The translations under genes and the position numbers were made by a program. Shown here one piece after another: positions 15,127 to 24,886 of a stretch of 40,197 nt of DNA (within the stretch, counting starts at the first letter, position 1; the number at the start of each line of letters is the position of its first letter). The notes under the pieces are model-generated. The model was given only the letters and a program-made list of their open reading frames with translations, was not told where the DNA came from and searched no databases. The DNA is from Saprospiraceae bacterium (GTDB taxonomy: Bacteria > Bacteroidota > Bacteroidia > Chitinophagales > Saprospiraceae), in the NCBI GenBank assembly GCA_020627965.1, contig JAHDFX010000022.1, positions 1-40,197 on the forward strand, read 5' to 3'.

Positions 15127-18100
15127 TTAGTAAATGACTAATTTTCCTGAATGATCCTTACCAAATTCATCGATAAGAAAGACTATATATACCCCGGAAG
15201 ATATTGATCCTAGGTTCAAATGATGTTCGTAGGAGTCGACTCCTTCCCTGACGAGTATTTTTCGTCCGGTAGCATCGAATAGTTGAAGCGAATTGATTTT
15301 AGTCAGGCTTCCCAAGTCTTCTGTTTTGATGCTAATTGTTGTATAATTTTTTGTGGGATTGGGGCGTATATTAATTCCGGCAGAAATGACATCTGCAGGA
15401 TTTATAATGTTATTTTCTACGACATTCGTGGCAATGGGGTTGTTGTTGTCAAAAAAGATCAATGCCTGATTTTTAATAACATCTCCTGTCTCCAGATTGG
15501 GCTTTAGGTTTATTCTGTATATCACATAACCATGACTGAGTACCTCATTAGTTGTACTGTCCGGCAATAGTATATTATCAAATGTCCAGAGCAATTTGCC
15601 ATCATCAGATTTTTCAAACCGATACGGATGACTTGCGACGCCCAATTCGAGTGTTTCATGGTCTAGATTGTCAGGTAATTGATTTTCTAGCCGTACCTGG
15701 TTAACCGTGGCATTACCTACATTCTGAAATCTGATTTTGTACGTCAAAATCTGCTCATTACTGATGGCACCTTCTGGGAAAACAAGAATATCATTAGGGT
15801 CTAAAGCACCAATAGCGGGGCTGCGATCTTCCATGGTATTATCTGCGGCATTACAATCATTTTCTGATCCATTAATACTACCAGATAAAACCAGTTCTTC
15901 ATCCAAAAGAGCATCTGTAGAGATAGAATCAGTAATATAAATAGTACCAGAGGCACCAATTTCCAGATTTCCTAGATTCCAGCTTAGGTCAGCATCATTG
16001 CGTTGATCCCAGGGAACAGAGACGTCCATAGGGATGATGTGTTCATCAAAGGAGATTGTTAATGCCACATTAGTTGCCACTTGCCCTCCTGCATTTTCAT
16101 AATGCACTGCAATAAGGTTTTCAAAACCAACTCGATGAGGAGTGGCAGAGATGCCTATTTTTAGATCGGGCATAGCACAGGTAGGTCTGTCACCAAAATT
16201 ATATCCACAATACTGGTCACCGATATTTTGTACACTTACGGAATGATTGCCTTCATTATTGGGGCAAGACTGCGCCCAGTTTCCTTGATTCGGATGTGAT
16301 ACAGTGTAACTGCCTGGCGCAAGTGGTACCAGATAATCTCCATTTTCATCTGTGAATACGCTTATGTTACCTGGTTGTATGTTTAGCTCTATATTAGCCA
16401 GTCCGGGTTCACCAGCATCCTGTAGACAATTCTGGTTTTCATCAAAATAAACTGTACCACATACTTCCCCTGCATCTTCTTCCTGAATAGTAAGACAGTC
16501 ATTTACAGGTTGATCGGTCAATATTTGTTGATATCCAGAGGGCCATTCTACAATGATAGAATCTATGAGTACCGCATCACCAAGCCCAAATATTGTTTTC
16601 AATTCACTTTGGCCGCCTACTCCACCGCCTGTTTGTGCAGATACTTCTTTCATTTGCCAGAGATCTTCTCCATATACATTGGCTTTCAGTCTTATTTTAG
16701 CTCCTATACCTGATGCATTTGATCTGGTACCCGCCAAGAGTATACAGAAATTGGATTGGCATTTTCCACGTGTATTTTCATAAACAAAATTGGTATTTAA
16801 TTCATGATTAGCTACAAATAAATCGGGATCACCATCATTGTCATAATCTGCCCATGCTGCGCCAAATGAATCGCCATTATCTTGGGTAATGACATTTGTG
16901 ATGACGGTAAAAGTGCCATCTCCATTATTGCTATACAGCAAATTATCCTGATCTTGATCGTTGGCTACAAATAAATCCATATCGCCGTCATTATCCAGAT
17001 CAGACCAGGCGCTTCCGTGCGAATGACCTCCTGTATTGACAATTTCTCCAGCAGTAATTTTTGTGAAGGTTCCGTCTCCATTATTGTTGTATAAAAAGTT
17101 ATTTTGATTACCTGAATTGCTAACAAATAAATCGAGGAAACCATCATTATCATAGTCTGCCCAACTTGCACCTACCGAATTCCCCCCGTCATTGACTATA
17201 CTGCCTGTATTTATTTTTAGGAAACTACCATTGCCCATGTTTTTATAAAGGCTGTTATTATTATCATTGGTGTTCGCTACAAATAAGTCAGGATAGCCAT
17301 CATTATTATAATCGCCCCATACGCCACTCACAGAAAAATTAGCTTCAAGTACCGGAGAAGCATTTAGCTCTCTGGTGAAAGTTCCGTCTCCGTTATTATG
17401 ATATAATTGATTGAATTTTGTAGAGAAAAAATCTGCAACAAACAAGTCAAGAAAACCATCATTATCATAATCTACCCATGAAGTGCCATGCGCATAGCCT
17501 ATATCATTGACCGCCGGGTCATTTTGAATACGGGTGAAGCTGCCATTTCCTTCATTTCTATATAAAAAATTGGTAAAACCAATATTATTGGCAACATAGA
17601 GATCCAGGTCTCCGTCATTATCATAATCGCCCCAGGTAGAAGCGAGAGAGCTGGCCAAATCTGTTGTAAGAGGGCTACTATTTATTTTACTGAAAGTTCC
17701 ATCACCGTTATTCTTGTAGAGAATATTGGGTTTATTGGTGTCATAATTTGTGGTAAACAAATCAACAAAACCATCATTGTCATAATCAGCCCAACTAGCT
17801 GCCCAGCTATTTTCAATATCAGATAAACCTATGTTATTGGGGGCTTCAAAAACAGCATTAGGATCAAAAGCAACGGCAGTTTCTGGTAGCGCATCTCCGC
17901 ATACTCGCTTTCCATTGATGTTAAGCTCTACAAAATCACCGGATTGGAAATCATTTCCCAATTTTAGGTTGAATTTGAGCGTAGCTTCATTCATGGTAAT
18001 ATCGGTGAGTCCTACTAGCCCATCTTGCCCAATAATTGAACTCATATCGGCTCCTGTAATAGTATATGTATTCCCGATGAGCGCAGGGTCGCTTATACTG

Positions 18101-21100
18101 GTAAAATTGTTGCTTATGGGATACTTGACAGATACACTTCCTGGCTCAATAGCTATGTTTTGAGCCCCAGGCGTATTGACTTCTATCAACAAATCTTTTA
18201 CGGATGCCAGTTTTGCGCTCAACATGTCAACTTCTATCCCTATACTTGCAGTACAAACATCTCCTGGATTGATATAGCTGCGTATACGAGTTTGTAATTC
18301 AGATGGAACTTGTGCAACATATAAAGGGAAATCACGAGTAGCGCAGTTGAATGAATTAATATCTGTTGGGTAGCCATCACAATCATAACCTGTAGTGACT
18401 AATAATTCACTATCATTACAAGAGTTCAATACTCCTGTAATTCTTAGGTTTTTACTTGCGTTGATATTGAGATTTCCTAATTGATAAAATCCGTTTACCG
18501 GCGCAATAACAGTTGAATTGGATAAATCCAAAACTTCGGTTATGGTGATATCGCCTGCACTGCTTGCTGGGAATATCCAGCTATTGAAAGCTTTACCCCC
18601 CCCACTATTTTTAACGTTGATTTGCCAGGAAACTTCTGGAGTGAGTCCTTCCTGAGTTTGTTGAGTCGTTGTAATTTTCAGGTCGCCACGATAATGTCTT
18701 ATGTAATCCTGTCCGCTATATTCATTTGTAATTCCATTTCCTAAGAAGTCGCTTTCTCTGAATGTGAAATGCCATTCCATAGGTAAATTTCCGGCAGTAT
18801 TTACGGTACAAACCGGATCAACCTCTATATTGACAACACCATTAAAACCATCATCTGAGAGATTTAACGGGCCGCCATTCGGAGTATAATATTGTTCGAG
18901 GTCAAAGATATAAGTCTGACCATTTATGCTGGTTGGCGTAATAGCTGAAACGGTTTCACGTATCGTTCCATTAGTATACAAAGTCCGATCCTGATGCATA
19001 GACATAGCGACTACGCTATATCCTTCTGGTATTTCCACACGGAGGTCTTTAATGTTACCCCAATTACGATATTCATATGGAAAGAGATCGCCGCCAGAAT
19101 AATTGGTGCAGCAATTTCCTACACTCATATAAAAGCCCTGACTGATAGTTCTGGTGCATTGTCTTACCCGATAAACTTCAGAATTATAATTCAGGAAATA
19201 ATATCCTATAATGGTGAAATTTCCATTCCATACATTGCATTGATAAGCTGTTCCATTAGCTGTATTGCTTAAGTAGAACTGGTTTTGAACAGTGACCTGT
19301 TCTACATTTCCACCAATGTTGCCGACTACTTTATAGGTTGCAATCAATTCTACCTGATCGTTATCTTCAAATTTGAAGCCTGCCGGCAAAGCACAATTAT
19401 TAGCGATAAGCGTAGAGACACTGTAATCAAAATCGACTGTTTTTACTGTATTGGCAATAGAGCTGCTATAATCAACATTACAGGTGTAAACCTGTCCGGT
19501 TCCGGCATCAGTAATAATAACCTCGGCGGCTTGTATGTCTATGTATGCGCCATATGGCATTAATGATCTTGCATAGCCATAATCGAATGATGGAAAGCTA
19601 CCTGAGGTTTTGACCGTTCCTCTAAAGGTCGTTTGAAAAGTATCATTCGCCATGACCCGATTGAGACGAACTTTGTTGAGGTCTAACGAACCACTATTGT
19701 CTGGCAAACCATCCAAATTATTATCAGGCGCTCCTATGCTGGTTCTTTCTACGGTAAAATCATTGAATACCATTCCTTCTGAACAATTACCCGGACAATG
19801 AATGAGGGTTTCGGCTTGCTCAAAACAGGTAAGTGACATTCTGTATGGAGTAGAACAGTTGGTATCCATGATGTAAAACATTTGCATACCTACATTTACC
19901 CAACCACCAGCACCTCCGCTATCAGCACAATCTGCAGTAAGATTTAAATGAAATTCTGACCGCCGCAAATTAAAAGGGATGGGAAAGTCGTATACGGCGG
20001 TCAGTTGTCTTGTTGTGGGATTGTAATTAACAGAACTTGCAGCCCATTCTGTAGGACCGTCAAGGTATTGTAAGTCAGCGGTATTGCCACTCCATAATAA
20101 GCCTTGTGGAATATCAAATACTACTTCGAAATGCGGATTAGTGCCTTCTGGCATATCGAAAGTGGCACTTGTTAGAATAAATAAATATTCGCCTATCTGC
20201 CCATCTACCAAATCAGAAGGGTTTTCATTGAAGACAGAAAAATTCTTTTCTTTTAATTCCTGCCCTGTGTCTGAATCTTCATATACATTTTGGTTACACA
20301 TATCGGTGTAGGTAACTTCATATTCCCAGCCAATCAGATTGACAGCAGTACATACATCGGTATCACAGGTATAGCTATTCCAGGACAGAACGACTTCGTC
20401 ATTGGGCTGAATAGCTGGTAAAGTCACAGTAAAACTGCCATTCATAGAGTTGCTTAGGCAAGCATAAGGACTGGCAGTGGTGGTATTGTCTGGCATGACG
20501 GTAATACTGCTTCCGCCATTGACTGTATATGTTATTGCGCCAGTTTCTATGGCAGAATATACATTTGCTGGTTCTTGGCTGATATTGATTTCTACCTCGT
20601 TGGCTGGTCCTGTTCCGTCATTACTTAATGTCAGACTTTGAACATCAGCCGAACCATCTACGCAAGTATTGAATGGTGAGGAAACAGTAATGTCAATATC
20701 TGGAGCAAATAACTGAATGGTTGTATAAGGGTATTTGGAATTACTGCTTTCGGTTTGTCCGTCACAACCCCATTCTGCGACTAGCTGGCTTTGTGTACTA
20801 TTACAGCCAATAGCTGTCATAGACAGGTTGAGGGTCAGTATTTCATTTCTATCAAAATAAGTATCTCCATTTCCGAATGCCTGAAAATCATTTCCGCTTA
20901 GAATCACTTCATTTACACTTAATATACCGACATCTGTGGCATCCAATTGCAGATTATTATTGAAAATATTTTTCAAGTTAAAAGAAGAAAGATTTCCATA
21001 ACCACCGTTTACTATGGTAACAGTTCTTATGAAGGATTCTCCCGCAAATACTGACTGTGACATGGGACTGACTACAGTGATGGAAAGCGCTGGTTCCAGC

Positions 21101-21606
21101 AAATTATAAGCTTCGGTTTCATCACTTTGAGAGCCACCATTCCAGCTAACATTTATATTATTACGAAATAGATTGCCCGATTCATGGTAAGCAATTGCAT
21201 CAAAACCAGCCGAAGCTTCCAGGTCGAAACTGACGGTTCCTCCATTAGGTATATTACTAGTGGATAGTATAATGCTGTTGGGATTTGCTGCATTGCTTAT
21301 GGCAACATTATAATTCGAGCTTTCATTAAGGCTGCCTGTTAGGTAGTTTATTCCAGTAGGAAAGTCTATTGTCAGTTCTACATTAGACATAGCACTGCCA
21401 TTATTCATAAACTCAAAAGTAAATGTTTCGCTTTGTTCACAAACATTGATTTCGGCAGGAACTGTATTACTGAAGGATAATTGTGCATTGATTCCTTCAT
21501 GCATGGTCAGGGATAGCACGGTAACTATTAAAATGATATTCCATAAACCAGTGCCATGCGAAGAGGTGGAATAAGGCATTTTAAGAAAATGTGTAGAAAG
21601 ATTCAT
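15127..21606 (-). CDS. Giant T9SS-secreted surface protein with FG-GAP, ASPIC/UnbV and SdrD-B-like domains
   Basis: A 2159-residue exported protein. After a signal peptide (WNIILIVTVLSLTMHEGINAQ, about residues 22-42) comes a long beta-sandwich-rich region of DUF11/conserved-repeat type (about 45-1260). Seven FG-GAP/VCBS-like repeats with DxDNDGxxDLF Ca2+-binding loops follow (about 1262-1610). Next are an ASPIC/UnbV domain (about 1615-1705), an SdrD-B-like domain beginning CGTVYFDENQNCLQDAGEPG, CARDB-like and DUF11-like domains, and a type A T9SS sorting domain (about 2075-2159, with NIRPNPTKN and GVYIVFLIDEFGK). It should be exported through the Sec and T9SS routes and anchored or released at the cell surface. 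A sigma54 promoter lies upstream. It follows the EPS genes on the same strand. Ligand and function are unknown. Confidence 0.88.
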   Translation of the reverse strand: MNLSTHFLKMPYSTSSHGTGLWNIILIVTVLSLTMHEGINAQLSFSNTVPAEINVCEQSETFTFEFMNNGSAMSNVELTIDFPTGINYLTGSLNESSNYNVAISNAANPNSIILSTSNIPNGGTVSFDLEASAGFDAIAYHESGNLFRNNINVSWNGGSQSDETEAYNLLEPALSITVVSPMSQSVFAGESFIRTVTIVNGGYGNLSSFNLKNIFNNNLQLDATDVGILSVNEVILSGNDFQAFGNGDTYFDRNEILTLNLSMTAIGCNSTQSQLVAEWGCDGQTESSNSKYPYTTIQLFAPDIDITVSSPFNTCVDGSADVQSLTLSNDGTGPANEVEINISQEPANVYSAIETGAITYTVNGGSSITVMPDNTTTASPYACLSNSMNGSFTVTLPAIQPNDEVVLSWNSYTCDTDVCTAVNLIGWEYEVTYTDMCNQNVYEDSDTGQELKEKNFSVFNENPSDLVDGQIGEYLFILTSATFDMPEGTNPHFEVVFDIPQGLLWSGNTADLQYLDGPTEWAASSVNYNPTTRQLTAVYDFPIPFNLRRSEFHLNLTADCADSGGAGGWVNVGMQMFYIMDTNCSTPYRMSLTCFEQAETLIHCPGNCSEGMVFNDFTVERTSIGAPDNNLDGLPDNSGSLDLNKVRLNRVMANDTFQTTFRGTVKTSGSFPSFDYGYARSLMPYGAYIDIQAAEVIITDAGTGQVYTCNVDYSSSIANTVKTVDFDYSVSTLIANNCALPAGFKFEDNDQVELIATYKVVGNIGGNVEQVTVQNQFYLSNTANGTAYQCNVWNGNFTIIGYYFLNYNSEVYRVRQCTRTISQGFYMSVGNCCTNYSGGDLFPYEYRNWGNIKDLRVEIPEGYSVVAMSMHQDRTLYTNGTIRETVSAITPTSINGQTYIFDLEQYYTPNGGPLNLSDDGFNGVVNIEVDPVCTVNTAGNLPMEWHFTFRESDFLGNGITNEYSGQDYIRHYRGDLKITTTQQTQEGLTPEVSWQINVKNSGGGKAFNSWIFPASSAGDITITEVLDLSNSTVIAPVNGFYQLGNLNINASKNLRITGVLNSCNDSELLVTTGYDCDGYPTDINSFNCATRDFPLYVAQVPSELQTRIRSYINPGDVCTASIGIEVDMLSAKLASVKDLLIEVNTPGAQNIAIEPGSVSVKYPISNNFTSISDPALIGNTYTITGADMSSIIGQDGLVGLTDITMNEATLKFNLKLGNDFQSGDFVELNINGKRVCGDALPETAVAFDPNAVFEAPNNIGLSDIENSWAASWADYDNDGFVDLFTTNYDTNKPNILYKNNGDGTFSKINSSPLTTDLASSLASTWGDYDNDGDLDLYVANNIGFTNFLYRNEGNGSFTRIQNDPAVNDIGYAHGTSWVDYDNDGFLDLFVADFFSTKFNQLYHNNGDGTFTRELNASPVLEANFSVSGVWGDYNNDGYPDLFVANTNDNNNSLYKNMGNGSFLKINTGSIVNDGGNSVGASWADYDNDGFLDLFVSNSGNQNNFLYNNNGDGTFTKITAGEIVNTGGHSHGSAWSDLDNDGDMDLFVANDQDQDNLLYSNNGDGTFTVITNVITQDNGDSFGAAWADYDNDGDPDLFVANHELNTNFVYENTRGKCQSNFCILLAGTRSNASGIGAKIRLKANVYGEDLWQMKEVSAQTGGGVGGQSELKTIFGLGDAVLIDSIIVEWPSGYQQILTDQPVNDCLTIQEEDAGEVCGTVYFDENQNCLQDAGEPGLANIELNIQPGNISVFTDENGDYLVPLAPGSYTVSHPNQGNWAQSCPNNEGNHSVSVQNIGDQYCGYNFGDRPTCAMPDLKIGISATPHRVGFENLIAVHYENAGGQVATNVALTISFDEHIIPMDVSVPWDQRNDADLSWNLGNLEIGASGTIYITDSISTDALLDEELVLSGSINGSENDCNAADNTMEDRSPAIGALDPNDILVFPEGAISNEQILTYKIRFQNVGNATVNQVRLENQLPDNLDHETLELGVASHPYRFEKSDDGKLLWTFDNILLPDSTTNEVLSHGYVIYRINLKPNLETGDVIKNQALIFFDNNNPIATNVVENNIINPADVISAGINIRPNPTKNYTTISIKTEDLGSLTKINSLQLFDATGRKILVREGVDSYEHHLNLGSISSGVYIVFLIDEFGKDHSGKLVIY
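16765..17815 (-). repeat. Seven FG-GAP/VCBS-like repeats inside the giant protein gene
   Basis: The region encodes seven copies of a roughly 45-65-residue unit with the pattern W-x-DYDNDG-x-x-DLFVAN, then LY-x-NNGDGTF. Each unit carries an acidic Ca2+-binding loop. The copies differ at the DNA level, so this is an old protein repeat and not a recent tandem duplication. The set resembles a beta-propeller. Confidence 0.85.
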
Positions 21607-21672
21607 AAGGTAAATTTTGGCTTGGACACTTTAACAAAGAAAGTGTATGTCGTTTAATCTTACCTTTACAAG

Positions 21673-21688
21673 TGCAATGTGTTTGCCA
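21673..21688 (-). promoter_or_regulatory. Sigma54 (-24/-12) promoter of the giant surface protein gene
   Basis: Read on the minus strand the sequence is TGGCAAACACATTGCA. GG and GC are separated by exactly 10 nt and both flanks match the consensus TGGCA...TTGCA. Transcription would begin near 21662, giving a leader of about 56 nt before the ATG at 21606. It lies in the right orientation in a 230-bp intergenic region, with a palindromic site upstream. Confidence 0.75.
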
Positions 21689-21761
21689 GGGATTAAAATG
21701 TTGATATTTATGTTTTTAGATATTTTGTTTGATGTTAATAATATCCCAAAAAGAAATTTTG

Positions 21762-21774
21762 TCCCATTTTGGGA
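21762..21774. promoter_or_regulatory. Palindromic upstream site (candidate enhancer), copy 1
   Basis: TCCCATTTTGGGA is a perfect inverted repeat (5-bp arms, 3-nt centre). Its centre is about 105 bp upstream of the predicted sigma54 transcription start of the giant protein gene, a normal distance for an NtrC-type enhancer site. A further half-site-like TCCCA occurs at 21744-21748. The same 13-mer recurs at 26296-26308, and related copies lie upstream of the sigma54 activator gene. Confidence 0.6.
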
Positions 21775-21804
21775 GGTTGTGTTATTGCAAAATGTCTTTG
21801 GTTT

Positions 21805-21832
21805 ATTTGAACACGTTCTTAAGTGTTCAAAT
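21805..21832 (-). terminator. Inverted repeat just after the last EPS glycosyltransferase gene
   Basis: A perfect 10-bp stem (ATTTGAACAC at 21805-21814, GTGTTCAAAT at 21823-21832) with an 8-nt loop, 5 nt beyond the stop codon. It has no T-tract in the gene's direction, so it could be a weak terminator, an RNA 3'-end protector, or an operator. Its place at the end of the block favours a transcript end. Confidence 0.45.
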
Positions 21833-21836
21833 TTAA

Positions 21837-22916
21837 TCACTTACTTATCAATGGTAAAATACTATTGATCATGTTTATATAGGTATATTTTTCGGCGTAT
21901 TCTTTTGATTTATTACTTAGTGTTTGGTATAGTCCGGGCTGTTGAAAAAGTAGTTTAATTTTATCAGCAATTTGTTCCCAATTTCGAGCATCGATTTGAA
22001 ACCCATTTACACCATCTTCCACTAATTCTGAGGGGCCACCAACTGGCGGGGCAATAGAAGGGATGCCATAATGCATAGCTTCCAGTAGGGTCATGCCAAA
22101 TGTTTCTATCCATTCATCGGGGTGCGACAGGTTGAGTAATAGGTTGGCACGTTTATAAAAGAGGTGTACATTTTTTTGTACAGGAAAAACCACAAGATTA
22201 TCACTGAGCTCTGTCTGGTCAAGAAAACGATGTATAGATTTCATATCGGCATTCAAGACGAGTTCAAAAGATAAATGCGGTAATGTTTTTGCTATTTTTA
22301 TAAATTCCCAAATCCCTTTGTAGGCTTTAAGTGAACAAAGCATCAAAACTATAAAAGGTTTATCATCTACTTTTTGAGTATAATGTTTTGCCGCAGTATT
22401 AATAAATGTTGGTGAAAGAGAATTATAGACAACATTGGCAGTAACATTTTTCAAATTTTCTTTTTTATATAAAAACCTGGAAACGTAAATAGCTTCAGCG
22501 GCTGTTTTTTCTGCAACCCATTTTAAAAACAGCTTTAACAGCCTGGGTTTAAGAGAAGTCTCATGACAATGATAAATCACGCGTTTGCCCATCAGTTTGC
22601 CTGCCATTGCTGCTCCGAAGGGTAAAAGTGTATTTATATAAATAACAACATCCTGTTTTCTATATTGTAATAATTTGAAAAACAAGACAAACTGAAACAG
22701 TAAAAATGAGATTAAGCGTTTCCATTTATTGGGATACCAGCGATATACGAGCAGGTTGTAATTGACATCTAGTCCCGATAAAAATCCATCACTTCCTTTA
22801 TTGGTAAACAAATCAACTTCGATACCATTGGAACGGAAGCCTTGTAAAACAGAAGATAGTATTAGGGGGCTGCCACTAAAATCATTAAGTAAGTGTATGG
22901 CAACTACTTTTTTCAT
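21837..22916 (-). CDS. Family 4 glycosyltransferase (GT-B)
   Basis: A 359-residue GT-B glycosyltransferase. The N-terminal half has the acceptor-side Rossmann fold (VVAIHLLNDFSGSPLILSSVL) and a hydrophobic, membrane-associating segment near residues 66-85. The C-terminal GT4 domain includes FIVLMLCSLKAYKGIWEFI and the donor-binding ETFGMTLLEAMHYGIPSIAPPVGGPSELV, the E-x7-E motif region. It probably adds one sugar of the EPS repeat unit on the cytoplasmic side of the inner membrane; the sugar is not predictable. It is the last gene of the second EPS block and overlaps the preceding glycosyltransferase by 4 nt (ATGA). Confidence 0.87.
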   Translation of the reverse strand: MKKVVAIHLLNDFSGSPLILSSVLQGFRSNGIEVDLFTNKGSDGFLSGLDVNYNLLVYRWYPNKWKRLISFLLFQFVLFFKLLQYRKQDVVIYINTLLPFGAAMAGKLMGKRVIYHCHETSLKPRLLKLFLKWVAEKTAAEAIYVSRFLYKKENLKNVTANVVYNSLSPTFINTAAKHYTQKVDDKPFIVLMLCSLKAYKGIWEFIKIAKTLPHLSFELVLNADMKSIHRFLDQTELSDNLVVFPVQKNVHLFYKRANLLLNLSHPDEWIETFGMTLLEAMHYGIPSIAPPVGGPSELVEDGVNGFQIDARNWEQIADKIKLLFQQPGLYQTLSNKSKEYAEKYTYINMINSILPLISK

Positions 22917-24145
22917 GAAATAAGTTTTAACGCTCTATAAATTTGATTGATCTGCTGTCCTTTTTCACGCCAGTCCAAATAAGATTCAAAGCGATGTTTT
23001 GCTCCGGCGGAGAACTGTCGTAGTCGATTGGGAGCTGAAATTTGTTGTATGGCTCGTGCTAAATCCTGAATGGTTGATTGATATTGAGTGTATGGCACTT
23101 TAATACCCGATTGGTCATCTATTAATTCTCCTGGTCCTATATTGTCGAGGCAGATGACAGGAAGGGCATAAGAAAGTGCTTCAGGAATAACCATTCCAGC
23201 GCCTTCATGCGAGGGAAATAGAAAAACATCTGCCTTTCGGTATGCTTCAAATAACTCCTGCTGGGGAAGCCAGTCAATGATAGATACCGCTTCTTCTAAC
23301 AGATGTTCATGTATTAGCTGTTCCAATTGCTTCCGCATTGGTCCCTTTCCAATAAGCGTAAGATGTGTATTGGCTTTTTCATTAAGAGAGAGTTTGTGGT
23401 AATACGCTGCAAAAGCTAAGACCGTGAGGTCAAAACCTTTGAGTGGTACGAATCGACCAACGCTAAGTATTTTCAATCCATTTCCGGTTTTAACGGAATC
23501 CAGAACTGTTGCTTTGGCGCCTACGGCGGGTAATACCTGCCAATTTTTTTTATTGAGATTTAATGAACTACCTACTGCTGAATTGACAGCCAGCACATAG
23601 TCGGCATGATGAACTGTAAGTCTTAATAAAGGATCGAAACGCATCACAGCACTTTTTGCGAGCCATTTTAGCCGTTCTTTGATATGGGCTTTTATGCCAC
23701 CATGTATTTTAGTATAATCTTTAGGCATTTCTGGATGATGCCCTACAGGTCCCCAAACAAAGGGTTTACCGAATATCCAAAGGAAGCAAGGCATCCAGTC
23801 GGCATGAAAATTTAGCCCATGCACTATGTCGAATTTATATTTTTTGAGTTTTACAAATAGGGGAACAAATAATTGCCAGAGGAAGAAATATAATAAAGCT
23901 CCTCTCGATTTTCTTTTCCAGAATCTCATCCAGTAAGGCAGGTCAAAATACTGGAATGTTATATTTTCATACCGTTCTTCAGGGTTTTTCTGTATGTATT
24001 TTTCTATGGCTTCCCTATTGTTTTTACGTGTAATCGCAATTACTTTTTGATGTCTTGCGATCTGTGAAATGATGTTCCAGCCAGTTCCGTCTTCTGAGCC
24101 TTTGTAGGGGTTGACAGCATAAGCGGTAATGAGAATTGTCTTCAT
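22913..24145 (-). CDS. Family 4 glycosyltransferase (GT-B)
   Basis: A 410-residue GT-B enzyme. The N-terminus MKTILITAYAVNPYKGSEDG has the Gly-rich acceptor loop common in EPS glycosyltransferases. The C-terminal GT4 domain shows ILSVGRFVPLKGFDLTV, LTLIGKGPMRKQLEQL, and ADVFLFPSHEGAGMVIPEALSYALPVIC with the conserved E-x7-E pair. It transfers a sugar from a nucleotide donor to the lipid-linked repeat unit; donor and linkage are unknown. It starts 10 nt after the acyltransferase stop and overlaps the next gene by 4 nt, which suggests translational coupling. Confidence 0.88.
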   Translation of the reverse strand: MKTILITAYAVNPYKGSEDGTGWNIISQIARHQKVIAITRKNNREAIEKYIQKNPEERYENITFQYFDLPYWMRFWKRKSRGALLYFFLWQLFVPLFVKLKKYKFDIVHGLNFHADWMPCFLWIFGKPFVWGPVGHHPEMPKDYTKIHGGIKAHIKERLKWLAKSAVMRFDPLLRLTVHHADYVLAVNSAVGSSLNLNKKNWQVLPAVGAKATVLDSVKTGNGLKILSVGRFVPLKGFDLTVLAFAAYYHKLSLNEKANTHLTLIGKGPMRKQLEQLIHEHLLEEAVSIIDWLPQQELFEAYRKADVFLFPSHEGAGMVIPEALSYALPVICLDNIGPGELIDDQSGIKVPYTQYQSTIQDLARAIQQISAPNRLRQFSAGAKHRFESYLDWREKGQQINQIYRALKLIS

Positions 24146-24155
24146 ATTTATAAAA

Positions 24156-24884
24156 TTAAGCTGTCAGTGATAGTGTTGAATTTGAAGCAGATGAGTTGGT
24201 CAGCTTAATAAGTTTAGCCGGAATACCTCCAATAACAGCATTGTCAGGCATAGAGCGTGTTACAACTGCGCCGGCTGCGATGATACAATTATCGCCAATG
24301 GTGACGCCATCCAGAATAGTGACTTTGGAGCCAATCCAGCAGTTTTTGCCGATTTTTATTCCTTTGCGGGAAACACCTTGCAAGCGTATCAGTTGTTGGT
24401 TGTCATTAAAATTGTGGTTTTCAGGATGGCAGCTAAGATATTGTCCGATGATACAGTCATCACCGATCTCCAGTCCGCCTGAGCCACCGAGGTAAGCAAA
24501 TTCACCAATACCAACATTATTGCCAATACGAATGCCTTCTCCCAGGTTATTGAAGGATGTAGAAGCGATAATCCGACTATATGCACCGATGCGAACATTA
24601 TTGCCAAAGGTTAATTTATTTCTGCACAATGCACTGAGGTATACATGATCTTCCAGTTGAACCCATTTCCCAAATTGCATATTTTTTAGGTTATAAAACC
24701 TTACGGCTCTGCCCAGAAACATCAATTTGGGAACTTGTAAGGCAAATAACAACTTCAGGCTTCTCAACCATGCGATACTTTTATTGAATATCAGTTGAAT
24801 CAATACACCAGAACTAACAGCATCGTCAAGTCGAAAATGCGGATTTTTTAACTGTATGACTTTATTGATTATTTTTCTAAACAT
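24156..24884 (-). CDS. Left-handed beta-helix (hexapeptide) acyltransferase
   Basis: A 242-residue protein with hexapeptide repeats from about residue 75 ([LIV]-G-x-x-x-x units such as IRIGNNVGIGEFAYLGG and LEIGDDCIIGQYLSCHPENHNF). It ends in the LbH acetyltransferase pattern KIGKNCWIGSKVTILDGVTIGDNCIIAAGAVV followed by IGGIPAKLIK. The His in HPENHNF corresponds to the catalytic base region of WcaF/WcaB-like O-acetyltransferases. It probably acetylates a sugar of the EPS. The gap to the upstream fusion-kinase gene is 2 nt. Confidence 0.85.
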   Translation of the reverse strand: MFRKIINKVIQLKNPHFRLDDAVSSGVLIQLIFNKSIAWLRSLKLLFALQVPKLMFLGRAVRFYNLKNMQFGKWVQLEDHVYLSALCRNKLTFGNNVRIGAYSRIIASTSFNNLGEGIRIGNNVGIGEFAYLGGSGGLEIGDDCIIGQYLSCHPENHNFNDNQQLIRLQGVSRKGIKIGKNCWIGSKVTILDGVTIGDNCIIAAGAVVTRSMPDNAVIGGIPAKLIKLTNSSASNSTLSLTA

Positions 24885-24886
24885 GC

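Noticed and set aside
16765-17815. Tandem DNA repeat or CRISPR-like array in the giant gene
   Set aside because: The periodicity is from seven diverged FG-GAP protein repeats in an open frame; the DNA units are not identical and there are no spacers.
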